Shown here: positions 19,835 to 30,263 of the stretch, in pieces
How positions within the stretch are numbered: the first letter of the stretch is position 1
How the letters are laid out: each line of letters opens with the position of its first letter
Assembly: GCA_016714605.1 (NCBI GenBank)
Contig: JADKDL010000004.1
Coordinates: 124,001-188,000, forward strand
Direction: 5' to 3'
Source of the DNA: Bacteroidales bacterium
GTDB taxonomy: Bacteria; Bacteroidota; Bacteroidia; Bacteroidales; UBA1715
Length of the DNA: 64,000 nucleotides
Notes under the pieces: model-generated
What the model was told of the DNA's origin: nothing
Databases searched by the model: none
What the model saw: the letters and a program-made list of their open reading frames with translations, nothing else
Made by a program: the position numbers and the translations under genes

Positions 19835-20875
19835 ATGATGTATAAGAAGTTAATAAAACCTATTCTTTTTTGTTTCGAGCCTGAATTTGTTCATAAATTC
19901 ATTTTTTTTTGCTTATCTATAGCTAAAAATTTTCCCTTTATTAGATCTAAAGTTAGAAAATCGTTTGTAATAGAAAATCCAAATCTAGAAAGAGAAGTTT
20001 TTGGTATTAAGTTTCCTAATCCTGTAGGTTTAGCTGCCGGGTTAGATAAAAATGCTACTGCTTTTGATATGCTTGGTGATATGGGGTTTGGTTTTGTTGA
20101 AATTGGAACCGTTACCCCTAAACCGCAATCAGGTAATCCAACTCCTAGAATTTTCAGACTACCTAAAAATAAGGCTCTTATTAACAGAATGGGCTTCAAT
20201 AATGAAGGGGTACTCGCTGTAGTTGAAAGATTAAGAATGAGAAATTCTTCTATTATAATTGGAGGTAACATTGGTAAAAACAAAATTACTGATAATAATC
20301 AGGCATTTACGGATTATGAATACTGCTTCAACGAACTTTTCAACTATGTAGATTATTTTGTGGTTAATGTTAGTTCTCCAAATACGCCAAATCTTAGAGA
20401 ATTACAAGATAAAGAACCTCTTGAGAAGCTACTTAAACATCTTATGCGTTTAAATAGTCTAAAAGAAATTCAAAAACCGGTTTTATTAAAAATTGCTCCA
20501 GATTTAACTACTAATCAACTAGATGACATTATTGAAATTGTCAAAAATTCTGGAATTTCTGGTGTTGTTGCTACGAATACTACTATTTCTCGTGATAAAT
20601 TAGACTATTCTCAAAAGTATATTTCCTCTATAGGTATGGGTGGACTGAGTGGAACTCCGGTTAAAGATAAATCGACTGAGGTTATTAGATACTTAGTTAA
20701 AAAATCAAATAATTCTTTTCCTATAATTGGCGTTGGTGGTATCATGAATGAAGATGATGCGATAGAAAAGTTACAAGCAGGTGCTAAATTAGTTCAATTA
20801 TACACTGGATTCATATATGAAGGTCCGGAACTAGTTAAGCGCATAAATCAAGCTATTTTGAAGCTTAACAAGTAG
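19835..20875 (+). CDS. pyrD: Dihydroorotate dehydrogenase (quinone), class 2
   Basis: 346 residues. The N-terminal membrane-associating helix (KKLIKPILFCFEPEFVHKF) marks the class 2, quinone-linked form. FMN and substrate motifs include NPVGLAAGLDKN, GTVTPKPQSGNP, the catalytic Ser in VNVSSPNTPNLR, and GGI followed by LQAGAKLVQLYTG. It makes orotate in de novo pyrimidine synthesis at the inner face of the cytoplasmic membrane. pyrF is elsewhere in the window (33467). A TATTTTTG -7-like box lies at 19814-19821. Confidence 0.95.
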   Translation: MMYKKLIKPILFCFEPEFVHKFIFFCLSIAKNFPFIRSKVRKSFVIENPNLEREVFGIKFPNPVGLAAGLDKNATAFDMLGDMGFGFVEIGTVTPKPQSGNPTPRIFRLPKNKALINRMGFNNEGVLAVVERLRMRNSSIIIGGNIGKNKITDNNQAFTDYEYCFNELFNYVDYFVVNVSSPNTPNLRELQDKEPLEKLLKHLMRLNSLKEIQKPVLLKIAPDLTTNQLDDIIEIVKNSGISGVVATNTTISRDKLDYSQKYISSIGMGGLSGTPVKDKSTEVIRYLVKKSNNSFPIIGVGGIMNEDDAIEKLQAGAKLVQLYTGFIYEGPELVKRINQAILKLNK

Positions 20876-20936
20876 CAAATTCAGTAAAATACAATATTTT
20901 AAATCTCTTCTTATTCATTACTTTATACAATAGTAG

Positions 20937-22044
20937 ATGTATGCTGCAATAAAGTCAAATCCGATGTATAAGTATTTATTGGTTTTGGTAATCAGTACTT
21001 CATTCGGATTTCAAGGTTGGCGTACTTTATTTAACAATTTTGTTGTTGATGAAGTAAAACTAAGTGGACTTCAAGTTGGTATTATACAGTCTGTAAGGGA
21101 AGTACCCGGGTTTTTAGTTTTTTTAGTTATATATCTTTTGCTTATAGTAAAGGAGCATACATTGTCTGCTTTATCAGTTATTTTGTTAGGTATTGGTATA
21201 TCATTTACTGGCTTTTTACCTCATTTCCATGGAATTTTGCTTACTACTGTAATAATGTCTGTTGGTTTCCATTTTTTTGAAACAACAAATAAATCGCTTA
21301 CCATTCAACATTTCAACAAGAATCAATCTGCAATTGTATTTGCTAAAATAAGAAGTTACAGTGCTCTTACCAATATTGCAGTAGGAGGTTTTGTTATTCT
21401 GCTCACCATGTATTTTAATTTTAAATATACGTATCTAGTTATAGGCACAATAGTCGTTTTAGCAGGTATGTATATGCTTACTGTGAATCCTATAGATAGG
21501 GAAGTTCCAATTCAAAGAAAAGGATTATTTCTGAAAAAAAAATATTGGTTATACTATGTATTAAATTTTTTAAGTGGTGCTCGCCGACAAATTTTTGTAG
21601 TTTTTTCCTTGTTACTTTTAGTAGAAAAATACGATTTCTCTGTTAGTTGTTGGTAATGATATAATTACATTTTTTATAAATCCATATATTGCAAAAGGAA
21701 TTAACAAATATGGAGAGCGCATTATGCTTTCTTTAGAATATATTGGCTTATTTCTAGTTTTTATTGGTTACGCTTTTTTTGAATTAGCATGGATAGTTGC
21801 AGCATTGTATATTATAGATCATATATTTTATAATTTTGCTATTGGCATAAATACATATTTGCAAAAAATTGCAGATCCAGAAGATATTGCACCAACAAAT
21901 GCTGTAGGTTTTGCCATAAATCATATTACTGCAGTTTTTATTCCTTTAGTTTTTGGAATTATATGGATGTATAATTGGCGAATCCCATTTATTGTAGCTG
22001 CATTTTTATCATCAGGTTCGTTGTTTTTTGTTCAATATATTTAA
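20937..22044 (+). CDS. MFS transporter, frameshifted
   Basis: Hydrophobic protein with about 11-12 membrane helices, starting SNPMYKYLLVLVISTSFGFQGWRTLFNNFVVDE. The frame breaks near 21640-21655: the first frame ends after EKYDFSVSCW, while VGNDIITFFINPYIAKG continues in another frame through 22044. The length is 3n+1, so a single added base, two missing bases, or a slightly larger loss of a loop would all explain it; unlike the other breaks here, no one-base repair gives a fully convincing join. The major facilitator fold is clear; the substrate is not. Confidence 0.75.
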
Positions 22045-22456
22045 AAGTTATAATTTAATATATACTTATATTTCAATACATTACTTTAATTATCAATTTA
22101 TTATCAATAGGTGGGTAGTAGTTTGATAAACCCCCAATAATTAAATTTCAACTTATATTTTGTATTTGCTTATTATAATATTATAAAAATACAAAGTGAA
22201 TTTTAAATTATTTTTTTAAAAACATATTCAACTCCTTTTTGAATTGGTAATTGAATAAAAAGAATACTTTTTTTGAAAGAATGAGTAATAAAGTGTGATT
22301 ACGAATAAAAAAATAATTTTATATTCGCGAAACGAAAATAACAGAGTTGTTTACTATGAAAAAATGAGAGATTTACTTAGATTTTCAAAAAACATAATAT
22401 TTATTTTTGTGTATATGAAAGATAGAATTTAAATATAACGTTTAAAATCAAGATTT
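22045..22456. other. Intergenic region upstream of glutamine synthetase
   Basis: 412 AT-rich bases without a credible reading frame. TATTTTTG at 22402-22409 is an exact -7 match about 48 bases before the glutamine synthetase ATG, but no TTTG is found at the expected distance upstream. Otherwise I see nothing. Confidence 0.4.
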
Positions 22457-23476
22457 ATGAAATCAAAATTAGAGTACATTTGGTTAGATGGTTCTAAGCC
22501 TACTCAAGGGTTAAGAAGTAAAACAAGAGTTGAAAATAATTTCGACGGTAAACTTGCAAGTTGTCCAGTATGGGCATTTGATGGTTCGTCTACACAACAA
22601 GCAGAAGGCGGTAAGTCTGATTGTCTTCTAAAACCTGTATTTATTTGTCCTGATCCTGATAGAAAGAGTGCATTTCTTGTAATGTGCGAAGTTATGAATG
22701 CTGATGGAACAGCACATTCAACTAATGCAAGAGCTACTATAGAATCAGAAGATGATGATTTCTGGTTTGGTTATGAGCAAGAGTATTTCTTATATGACAT
22801 GGAAACTAATCTTCCTTTAGGTTTTCCTAAAAACGGATATCCAAATAGACCACAAGGTCCATACTATTGCAGCGTAGGTGCTAAAAATGCTTATGGAAGA
22901 GAAATAGTTGAAGAACATTTTGATATTTGTTTAGATGCTGGTCTTAATATAGAAGGTATTAATGCTGAGGTTGCAACAGGACAGTGGGAATTTCAAATTT
23001 TTGCTAAAGGTGCAAAAAGAGCAGCTGATGAAATTTGGGTAGCAAGATATATACTTGAAAGAACAGCAGAAAAATATGGTGTTTTTGTAGAATGGCATCC
23101 TAAACCTCTTGGTAGCGAAGCTGACTGGAATGGTTCTGGTATGCATGCTAACTTCTCTAACGGAAAAATGAGAACTGCTGGAGACAAAAAAGTATTCGAT
23201 GATATTTGCGCTGAGTTTGGTAAACATGTACCTGAACACATGGCTGTTTATGGTGCTTATAATGACCAAAGATTGACAGGTAAACACGAAACTGCATCTA
23301 TTCATGATTTCTCTTGGGGTGTTTCAAACCGTGGAGCTTCAATCCGTATTCCGGTTGGAACTGTAGAGAATGGTTGGAAAGGTAGACTTGAAGACAGAAG
23401 ACCTTCATCTAATGGTGATCCTTACAAAATTGGTGCTGTTATTGTAAAAAGTACTAAATTATCAGGTCAATATTAA
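22457..23476 (+). CDS. Type II (eukaryote-like) glutamine synthetase
   Basis: 339 residues, the compact GSII length rather than the ~450-730 of bacterial GSI or GSIII. Signatures: EYIWLDGS near the start, WAFDGSSTQQA, EQEYFLYD, the substrate segment GINAEVATGQWEFQI, the ammonium-site region NGSGMHANFS and the ATP segment NRGASIRIP. It makes glutamine from glutamate, ammonia and ATP. No amt, glnB or glutamate synthase lies nearby, and the protein lacks the Tyr adenylylation loop of GSI. It has its own terminator. Confidence 0.93.
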   Translation: MKSKLEYIWLDGSKPTQGLRSKTRVENNFDGKLASCPVWAFDGSSTQQAEGGKSDCLLKPVFICPDPDRKSAFLVMCEVMNADGTAHSTNARATIESEDDDFWFGYEQEYFLYDMETNLPLGFPKNGYPNRPQGPYYCSVGAKNAYGREIVEEHFDICLDAGLNIEGINAEVATGQWEFQIFAKGAKRAADEIWVARYILERTAEKYGVFVEWHPKPLGSEADWNGSGMHANFSNGKMRTAGDKKVFDDICAEFGKHVPEHMAVYGAYNDQRLTGKHETASIHDFSWGVSNRGASIRIPVGTVENGWKGRLEDRRPSSNGDPYKIGAVIVKSTKLSGQY

Positions 23477-23500
23477 GATTTGATTTTAATAATAATATGT

Positions 23501-23535
23501 AAAAAAAGGATGCTTGTTTTAAGCATCCTTTTTTT
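23501..23535 (+). terminator. Rho-independent terminator of glutamine synthetase
   Basis: AAGGATGCTT / AAGCATCCTT stem with loop GTTTT, seven A before and a long T run after. It starts 24 bases after the stop codon. Confidence 0.92.
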
Positions 23536-23813
23536 GTTTGATTTTGGATTAAATATTAAGGGAAAGTTTCATTTATTATATAATAAAGGAAGTTTATTAT
23601 ATAAAATTCTATTTTCTAAGCGAAATTTAATATGTTTGTTTTCCTAAAGACAAGAAAAATTAAATGCAGTTTTACAAAAAAAGGTAATATAGTTTTTGAT
23701 AAAATGTTAATGTAAATCATTTAAAAATTGAAAAAATATCGCTGTTTTTATAAACATATTCCTTTCATAATAAGTACAAACAACATTATTTTTTATTAAA
23801 CATCAATTTTTTT

Positions 23814-25343
23814 ATGAAAGGATTTCAAAATCCATTTGAAGAGCATATTTATACGAGATATTTGCACAACAGAAATGAGCAAATTCTTCGTTCTGCTCGC
23901 CTTAAACTAATATTTGGATTTATTATATTATCTTGTTTTGCTTTGATAGATATTCTATTAAAACATAATATCATTTCCTTTTATTCTCGTTTAGTTCCCT
24001 TAGCAGTTATAACTTATTTTTTCATACTTGATTTCTTTTATTTTAGAAAAGGAAAAATAGATTCAGTATTTTTAATGTATAATGTTTTATTGCTTTCTTT
24101 ATTGTTTATGATATATATTTCATTTATATCAGAAATGTTCTTTATAGATACTGATAAACCCTTAAATGCTGCCGGTATTGTATTAGTTACCGCTGTAGTA
24201 GGGATAGAAATAAGAGGTTCTTTATCAACAATTATGACCATCTTAGTTATGCAATTTCTTATATTTAGTTTGTTACTCTTATTATATGACACACATATAA
24301 AGACCGATACAATTATATTATTTGCACATGTTTTATCAATAAATCTTTTAATGATATTGATTAGTTATTATTTAGAAAATCAGAATTTTAATGCTTACAA
24401 AGCAAATATAAAATTGGAAATTGAAAAAAATAAAACACAATCTTTATATACAAATTTGATAGAACAAAAAGAGGAGATACTTTCGCAAAATGAAGAAATA
24501 ACCCAACAACGCGATTTGGCTGAGGAGCAAAATAAGACATTAGAAAATCAGAAAAAAGAAATTACAGATAGTTTAACGTATGCTCAGCGTATTCAAAATT
24601 CATTATTGCCAAAAGAGCAATTCTTCAAAGATAATTTTTCCGATTATTTCATACTTTTTAGACCGAAAGCTATAGTAAGTGGCGATTTCTATTGGTCTAC
24701 ATTATTAGATAATTGGTTGGTTTTTGCAGTAGTTGATTCCACCGGACATGGTGTGCCCGCCGGATTTATGAGTATGCTTGGTTTTTCTTTTCTTAATGAA
24801 ATAGTTAACAACAACAAGATAATTGAAGCCGATGTAATACTAAATACCCTCAGAAAAAATGTAATTGATGCACTTGACCAAAAAAATGTAATCGGTTCGA
24901 GCAAAGATGGAATGGATATAGGAATTTGTGTTTTAAATACCCAAACGAAAGAACTCCATTTTTCTGGTGCCAACTTTAACCTGATGGTTGTAAACAATTC
25001 AGACGATGTTCAGAAAACACAAGAAATAAAAGGAGACAAAATGCCAATTTCCATATATTTTAAAATGAATCCTTTTACAGCTCACAAAATTGACATAGAA
25101 ACTGGTGATACACTTTATTTATACAGCGACGGATATCATGATCAATTTGGTGGTCCACGAGGCAAAAAGATTAAAAGTAGACCTTTTAAGGAACTGTTAA
25201 AACGTACTTCTGGAAAAAATATGAATTTTCAATATAAACTTCTGCAAGATTATCTACACAGTTGGATGAATTATGAAGAAGATGGTCATAAAAAAAGATA
25301 TGAACAAAATGATGATATTACTATTTTAGGACTGAGATTCTAG
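23814..25343 (+). CDS. SpoIIE-family PP2C protein phosphatase with membrane sensor region
   Basis: 509 residues. Residues about 25-185 hold six or so membrane helices. A coiled coil of about 60 residues follows (EEILSQNEEITQQRDLAEEQ). The SpoIIE/PP2C domain begins at DSLTYAQRIQNSLLP, with metal-binding Asp in GDFYW and in DSTGHGVPAGFMSMLG, and ends DDITILGLRF. It probably dephosphorylates an anti-anti-sigma-like or other serine-phosphorylated protein in response to a membrane signal. No anti-sigma partner is adjacent. The upstream 278 bases after the glutamine synthetase terminator contain no gene. Confidence 0.9.
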   Translation: MKGFQNPFEEHIYTRYLHNRNEQILRSARLKLIFGFIILSCFALIDILLKHNIISFYSRLVPLAVITYFFILDFFYFRKGKIDSVFLMYNVLLLSLLFMIYISFISEMFFIDTDKPLNAAGIVLVTAVVGIEIRGSLSTIMTILVMQFLIFSLLLLLYDTHIKTDTIILFAHVLSINLLMILISYYLENQNFNAYKANIKLEIEKNKTQSLYTNLIEQKEEILSQNEEITQQRDLAEEQNKTLENQKKEITDSLTYAQRIQNSLLPKEQFFKDNFSDYFILFRPKAIVSGDFYWSTLLDNWLVFAVVDSTGHGVPAGFMSMLGFSFLNEIVNNNKIIEADVILNTLRKNVIDALDQKNVIGSSKDGMDIGICVLNTQTKELHFSGANFNLMVVNNSDDVQKTQEIKGDKMPISIYFKMNPFTAHKIDIETGDTLYLYSDGYHDQFGGPRGKKIKSRPFKELLKRTSGKNMNFQYKLLQDYLHSWMNYEEDGHKKRYEQNDDITILGLRF

Positions 25344-25386
25344 TTAAATTTGATGATTCTTTTTTCATTAAAATTTATTAATATTC

Positions 25387-25968
25387 ATGATTCAAATAGA
25401 TAATACCATTGTAAGTTTGGATATTATTGAAAAGCAATTTTTTTGTGATATTTCAAAATGCAAAGGCATTTGTTGTTATGAAGGCGACTCAGGTGCTCCG
25501 GTTACTCCAGAAGAAGTAAAGATAATTCAAAGTAATTTAGATAAAATCATTCCTTATCTAAGCTTTCAAGCAGTAAAAAACATAAAAGAAAACGGCATCG
25601 CATATATTGATATAGACAATAGTCTTGTATTAAGTCTGATGAATAAAACAGAAGAGTGTGTATTTGCCTTAAAAGTAGATGGTGTTTACCAATGTGCTAT
25701 AGAAAAAGCATATTACGATAAGAAAATAGATTTTATAAAGCCTATTTCTTGCCATTTATATCCAATTAGAATAGACCAATATGAAAATTACGAGGCCGTA
25801 AATTATCATCGTTGGCATATATGCAACCACGCCGGTCTAAAAGGAAAAGCATTAAAACTTTCATTAAAAGATTTTCTAAAAGAACCACTTATTAGAAAAT
25901 ATGGTGAAAAATGGTATAATACACTTGACAGTATTGCTAAAGATTATTTAGAGCAGAAAAGTAAATAA
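25387..25968 (+). CDS. DUF3109 cysteine-rich protein
   Basis: 193 residues. Conserved cysteines lie in FFCDISKCKGICCYEGDSGAPVT, in EECVFAL, in YQCAIEKAY, in SCHLYPIR and in WHICNHAG. This spacing is that of DUF3109 (YkgJ-related) proteins, thought to bind iron or zinc; function is unknown. It starts 44 bases after the SpoIIE phosphatase gene. Confidence 0.88.
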   Translation: MIQIDNTIVSLDIIEKQFFCDISKCKGICCYEGDSGAPVTPEEVKIIQSNLDKIIPYLSFQAVKNIKENGIAYIDIDNSLVLSLMNKTEECVFALKVDGVYQCAIEKAYYDKKIDFIKPISCHLYPIRIDQYENYEAVNYHRWHICNHAGLKGKALKLSLKDFLKEPLIRKYGEKWYNTLDSIAKDYLEQKSK

Positions 25969-26102
25969 TTATTGTATTGATACCATTTTCCTTTAAAAAT
26001 AGAAAACATATTGAATCAACATGAAATCTATATAGATTATTGATATTGGTGATTTCCTATATATTGAGAACAGCTTTTTGGTAGATAATGATTATATTGT
26101 AA

Positions 26103-27458
26103 AAAAATTATGATGCATATAATAGAAACTATAAAAATCATCCATCAAATGTAATAAAAATTGTTGTTACAGATTTAGACGGGGTTTTGCGCGGCAAAAT
26201 TATAAGTAAAGAAAAGTGTATCGAAGCCTTAAATAGTTCTTTGTGTTTTTGTGATGTTATTTTTGGTTGGGATATTAATGACGCTTGCTATACAGATACC
26301 TCTTTTTCAGGTTGGCATAAAGGTTACCCAGATTTAGAATTATTTATTGATGAAAATACTATACGTTATGTGCCATGGGATGGTAATATACCTTTATTGA
26401 TTGCTGATTTGAGTGGTAAAAATACAATTGATTCAGTATGTCCTCGTACACTGTTGAAAAATGTAGCTGCTGAGTGTAAAGCAATGGGTTATAACCCACT
26501 ATTTGCACATGAACTTGAATGGTATAATTTTAAGGAAGATGCTCAAACTTTGAAAGAAAAGTCTTATAAAAACATTTCCCCACTTACTTCAGGTATGTTT
26601 GGCTACTCTATTTTAAGACCAACTCAATATTCAGAATATTTTAATTCCATTCATCAATTAATGCTCTCTTACGGAATACCAATTGAGGGAATGCATACAG
26701 AAACGGGACCAGGTGTTTATGAGGCAGCAATAAAATATGACTCTATACTCAACGCTGCCGATAAATCGGTACTGTTTAAAGCAGGAGTAAAGGAAATTGC
26801 AGCAAAACATGGTATTATGGCTAGTTTTATGGCAAAATGGAATATGAACTTTCCGGGAAGTGGAGGACATATTCATCAAAGTATCTGGGATGCAGAGACA
26901 AATCATAATATTTTTTATGATGCAACCGATAAATACCGCATGAGTGAAAAATGTAAACAGTATTTAGCCGGTCAACTTTATTGCCTACCTTTTATATTGC
27001 CAATGTATGCTCCATCAATAAATAGTTACAAGAGGTTGTTAAAAGGAACGTGGGCTCCAACTACAGTAAGTTGGGGTATAGATAATAGAACGGCTTCGCT
27101 AAGGCTAATAAATAGAGATGAGCATGCAATAAGAGTTGAAACCCGTGTTCCCGGAGCCGATGTTAATCCTTATTTAGGAATGGCAGCTTCGCTAGCATCA
27201 GGTTTATATGGTATAAAACATAAACTTAAATTAAAGCAAAAACCCGTAAATGGAAATGCCTACAGCGATGAATCTTTGACTGCATTACCTTCAACTCTGC
27301 TAGAAGCTGTAGATAAAATGAAATCATCATCACTGCCACAAGAACTTTTTGGTAAAACCTTTACAAAACATTTTATACAAACAAGGCAGTGGGAGATTGA
27401 ACAATATAAATTACATGTTTCGGAATGGGAACTCAACAGATATTTAGAAATAGTTTAA
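26103..27458 (+). CDS. Glutamine synthetase-like ligase (PuuA/GlnA-type gamma-glutamyl transferase family), 5' end uncertain
   Basis: GSI-fold ATP-dependent ligase of about 450 residues. Conserved pieces: TDLDGVLRGK near the start, AHELEWYNF, IPIEGMHTETGPGVYE, the ammonia/substrate segment NFPGSGGHIHQS and NRTASLRLI. TDLDGVLRGK matches the NGV-RGK motif of gamma-glutamylpolyamine synthetases, so the acceptor may be an amine other than ammonia. The frame is open from 26103 but has no ATG there. The N-terminal part may be fused in from another frame across the A7 run at 26101-26107 (removing one A joins the frame that starts after a TAG at 26033-26035). It is followed 27 bases later by the kinase gene. 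Confidence 0.75.
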   Translation, partial: KNYDAYNRNYKNHPSNVIKIVVTDLDGVLRGKIISKEKCIEALNSSLCFCDVIFGWDINDACYTDTSFSGWHKGYPDLELFIDENTIRYVPWDGNIPLLIADLSGKNTIDSVCPRTLLKNVAAECKAMGYNPLFAHELEWYNFKEDAQTLKEKSYKNISPLTSGMFGYSILRPTQYSEYFNSIHQLMLSYGIPIEGMHTETGPGVYEAAIKYDSILNAADKSVLFKAGVKEIAAKHGIMASFMAKWNMNFPGSGGHIHQSIWDAETNHNIFYDATDKYRMSEKCKQYLAGQLYCLPFILPMYAPSINSYKRLLKGTWAPTTVSWGIDNRTASLRLINRDEHAIRVETRVPGADVNPYLGMAASLASGLYGIKHKLKLKQKPVNGNAYSDESLTALPSTLLEAVDKMKSSSLPQELFGKTFTKHFIQTRQWEIEQYKLHVSEWELNRYLEIV

Positions 27459-27485
27459 TTAGAATCATCAATAATTCTCAATTGT

Positions 27486-28526
27486 ATGGTAAGTTTCAAT
27501 TTTTCTACAATTATAAATGAAGCATGGTTTCGTTACGATGATGAAAATAAAATTGTAGCCATTACCGATGTAAGCGCTCAAGTTTCTACAAATCATGTTT
27601 TTAAAGTAGAATTTGAATATCGAAATCCAGTTTATGCAAAATTATCATATTATGGTCTTTATGAACATTTTAGAGAAGACCATGTTATTATAAATAATTT
27701 AGCAAATAATTTAGAAGCACCATATGAGAATTTTTTAGCTCGCAGTTTGGTAAAAGATAATGAGGTTTTTATCTACAGATATACCAAAAGCTTTGTAGAT
27801 GCTTGGGTTATTTTTTACAATCCAATAAAGATAAAAAACAAAATGCCTAGAAGGCTTGATGAAAAGCATATTGTTTCTTTGGCTCATGCACTTGCATATT
27901 TTCATAAATCATGTTTCAACATTAGAAAATCATTACCAAAATCGTCAAAGACATTACAAACAGATATAGTACAGTTGAAAGAAATTGTTTTGTCAAATAA
28001 ACGATGCGATGTTAGTGGCTATGAAAAACTGATTTTAGAACATTGCGATAAATTTTTGAAAATGCTGAAAAATTAGGATACAATTCTTTTAATAATATTG
28101 CTGTTTTTTATAGATTGGAATATTGGAAATTTTTCTGTTACCAATAACAGACGGTTTTATTCACGGTGGGATTATGACTGGTTTAGGGTAGCAAACAGAG
28201 TGATGGATTTTTATTTTTTTAGTCGGGTAGTTTCCTCAATTGGCGATAGAACTGTTTTCAGCTATATAGTAGAACCATTGCAAGAGGAAAGGTTTTTATT
28301 GTTTTTGCAAGAGTATCATAAGGTTTATCCGCTTGAAGAGAGAGAAGTTCTTTTTTTGAAAGAAGTGTATCGTTTTTTTATTCTCAATTATGTGATTAAA
28401 GATGGTCGTTACTTTTTTCACGATATCTATTCTAAGAAATTACTTAAAGAAGCTTTCGATATTTATTTGCCTTCTATTGATACTAAATTTGATATTAATA
28501 AGATATTAAAGGTATTAAATTTCTAA
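27486..28526 (+). CDS. APH-like phosphotransferase (small-molecule kinase), two frame breaks
   Basis: 346 residues after repair. The kinase catalytic loop is degenerate: DWNIGNFSV in place of HGDLHxxN, and RWDYDWFRV in place of the metal-binding DxD region. Two homopolymer breaks: near 28065 (one A missing, restoring KFLKNAEKLGYNSF) and near 28103-28108 (one T too many, restoring VFIDWNIGNF). Both repairs together return exactly 3n bases. Such proteins phosphorylate hydroxyl or amino small molecules such as choline, ethanolamine or sugars. It sits between a GS-like ligase and a HAD phosphatase, so all three probably act on one metabolite (inference). Confidence 0.7.
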
Positions 28527-28654
28527 GCTTAATAACTTTTGCAGATATCATATATCTTTAACTAGATGTAGACAAATATACTACCTATGGGTGGGTTTCT
28601 TTTACATAAAAGAATTTTATAGAATTTAAATCAACACATTTTTAAATTGTAACT

Positions 28655-29500
28655 ATGAAGATAAAAGAGTTTAGCGAAATTGCACTTAATTACAAAGCAA
28701 TATTTTTTGATGCTTACGGAGTTTTAAAAAATTATAACGGTTTAATTCCCGGTATAAGTGAAACTTTTGATATGCTTCTAGAAAATGATATTGATTTTTA
28801 TATTCTTACAAATGATGCTTCAAGAAGCCCAGAACAATTGGCTGCTTCATATAATTCAAAAGGTATTTCTTGTATTACTCCCGATAAGGTTATCTCTTCG
28901 GGTATGCTTGCTAGAGAATATCTTCAGTATAAAGTAAAACATGGTGCGGTTGTTTATTTGGGTACAGAAAGTTCTGCACATTATTTGCAGAGTACCGGAC
29001 TTAAAACTTTATCGGTTAAAGATGTAGATTTGAACGATTTGGAACAGATTCAAGCACTTGTATTTCTAGATGATGAAGGGTTTTCATGGCAACATGATAT
29101 AAATAAAGTGGTAAATATTCTTAGAAAAAAAAACATGTCTGTTATAGTTGCTAATACAGATATTTCATATCCGGTAAGCAAAAGTGAAATATCTATAGCC
29201 ATTGGAGGACTAGCCGATATGGTAGAAGAGATTATTGGTAAAGTATTTATTCGTTTTGGTAAGCCAGATGCTCAGATGTTTATGTTTGCTTATGAAAAAC
29301 TTAATGCAAAGAAAACTATTAGAAAAGATGAGATATTAATGGTAGGAGATACACTTAAAACTGATATTATTGGAGGTAATAAGTTTGGTATTGATACGGT
29401 TTTGGTTCTTTCAGGAAATACAATTGCAGAACAAGCTAAAATCAAAATATCATCAACTGGTATTATTCCTACATATATTTGTGAATCTGTAGTGAGTTAA
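28655..29500 (+). CDS. HAD-superfamily subclass IIA hydrolase (NagD-like)
   Basis: 281 residues. Motif I is FFDAYGVLKN (nucleophile Asp and DxYG-type acid), motif II TND, motif III a Lys after GKVFIRFGKP, and motif IV MVGDTLKTDIIGG. The C2-type cap places it with NagD/PNPase-like sugar or nucleotide phosphatases. It stands 128 bases after the kinase, in the same direction, and ends in a strong bidirectional terminator. Confidence 0.87.
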   Translation: MKIKEFSEIALNYKAIFFDAYGVLKNYNGLIPGISETFDMLLENDIDFYILTNDASRSPEQLAASYNSKGISCITPDKVISSGMLAREYLQYKVKHGAVVYLGTESSAHYLQSTGLKTLSVKDVDLNDLEQIQALVFLDDEGFSWQHDINKVVNILRKKNMSVIVANTDISYPVSKSEISIAIGGLADMVEEIIGKVFIRFGKPDAQMFMFAYEKLNAKKTIRKDEILMVGDTLKTDIIGGNKFGIDTVLVLSGNTIAEQAKIKISSTGIIPTYICESVVS

Positions 29501-29501
29501 T

Positions 29502-29541
29502 AAAAAAAGGTGGTTAAATTCTAATTTAACCACCTTTTTTT
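29502..29541. terminator. Bidirectional terminator between HAD hydrolase and MORN_2 gene
   Basis: Nineteen-base arms (29502-29520 and 29523-29541), with AAAAAAAGGTGGTTAAA on the left and its complement on the right, and a CT centre. It is flanked by A and T runs, so it works in both directions. The stop codon of the minus-strand gene lies at its right edge. Confidence 0.9.
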
Positions 29542-30223
29542 ATTGTTGTTGCAGCCACATTTGCATTAAATTGCCGTTTTGCTGTTGTTGTTTTAATAGC
29601 TTTATTTCATCTGCAGATAATTCTTTTCCGCTTTCGCTCCATTGTTTTTCTGAAACCAATGTGCCATTATCATAGGTCAATTCTTTAAATTTTACTCCAT
29701 TTATATACCATTCTGTATGAATGCCATTTTCAACACCATCAATAAAATTGCCATTAGACTCTTTTTGTCCATTTTCATAATAACCAATATGAATACCTAT
29801 TTTTTTATTATTGACATATTGACCTTCTGATTTTACTTGTCCGTTTTCATAGAATGCTTGAAAATTACCATGCTTTTTATCTTGTCTAAACTCAACTTTA
29901 CGTTCATATTGACCATTTTCGTACCAAGAAATTATCGCACCTTCTAATAGATTATTTTTGTAAAATTTAATACTTTCTTTGTTTCCGTTCTTAAACCATG
30001 TTCTGTAAACACCTTCTCTAATACCATTAACAAAATTTATTTCCTTCTTTTTATTTCCATTATCCCAATATCCAAATGCTTTTCCTGTAAACGGACTCTC
30101 ACTTCCTTTAAGATAAGCAATTTTATCGCGTCTTTCTAGTTGCTCGTAATCAACTGTTTGAGCGGTAGTGTGTATAACGCAAAGGGTAAATATAAGTATC
30201 AAAGTGCGAAATAGGGTTGTCAT
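29540..30223 (-). CDS. MORN_2 repeat protein (YwqK family), secreted
   Basis: 227 residues with an N-terminal signal peptide (cut near AQT). The body consists of about seven repeats of roughly 23 residues with the consensus W/YENGQxxxxxxFxNGxxxG (for example YENGQVKSEGQYVNNKKIG). YwqK-type proteins are annotated as antitoxins by analogy, but in Bacteroidetes they are common standalone secreted repeat proteins. No toxin gene is adjacent. It is monocistronic. Confidence 0.82.
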   Translation of the reverse strand: MTTLFRTLILIFTLCVIHTTAQTVDYEQLERRDKIAYLKGSESPFTGKAFGYWDNGNKKKEINFVNGIREGVYRTWFKNGNKESIKFYKNNLLEGAIISWYENGQYERKVEFRQDKKHGNFQAFYENGQVKSEGQYVNNKKIGIHIGYYENGQKESNGNFIDGVENGIHTEWYINGVKFKELTYDNGTLVSEKQWSESGKELSADEIKLLKQQQQNGNLMQMWLQQQ

Positions 30224-30263
30224 CTCAGCTATAATTTAATTCAAAATCAATACTTGAATAATT

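Noticed and set aside
29540..30223. Toxin-antitoxin system suggested by the YwqK annotation
   Set aside because: No toxin gene is adjacent and the protein has a signal peptide; it is better read as a secreted repeat protein.
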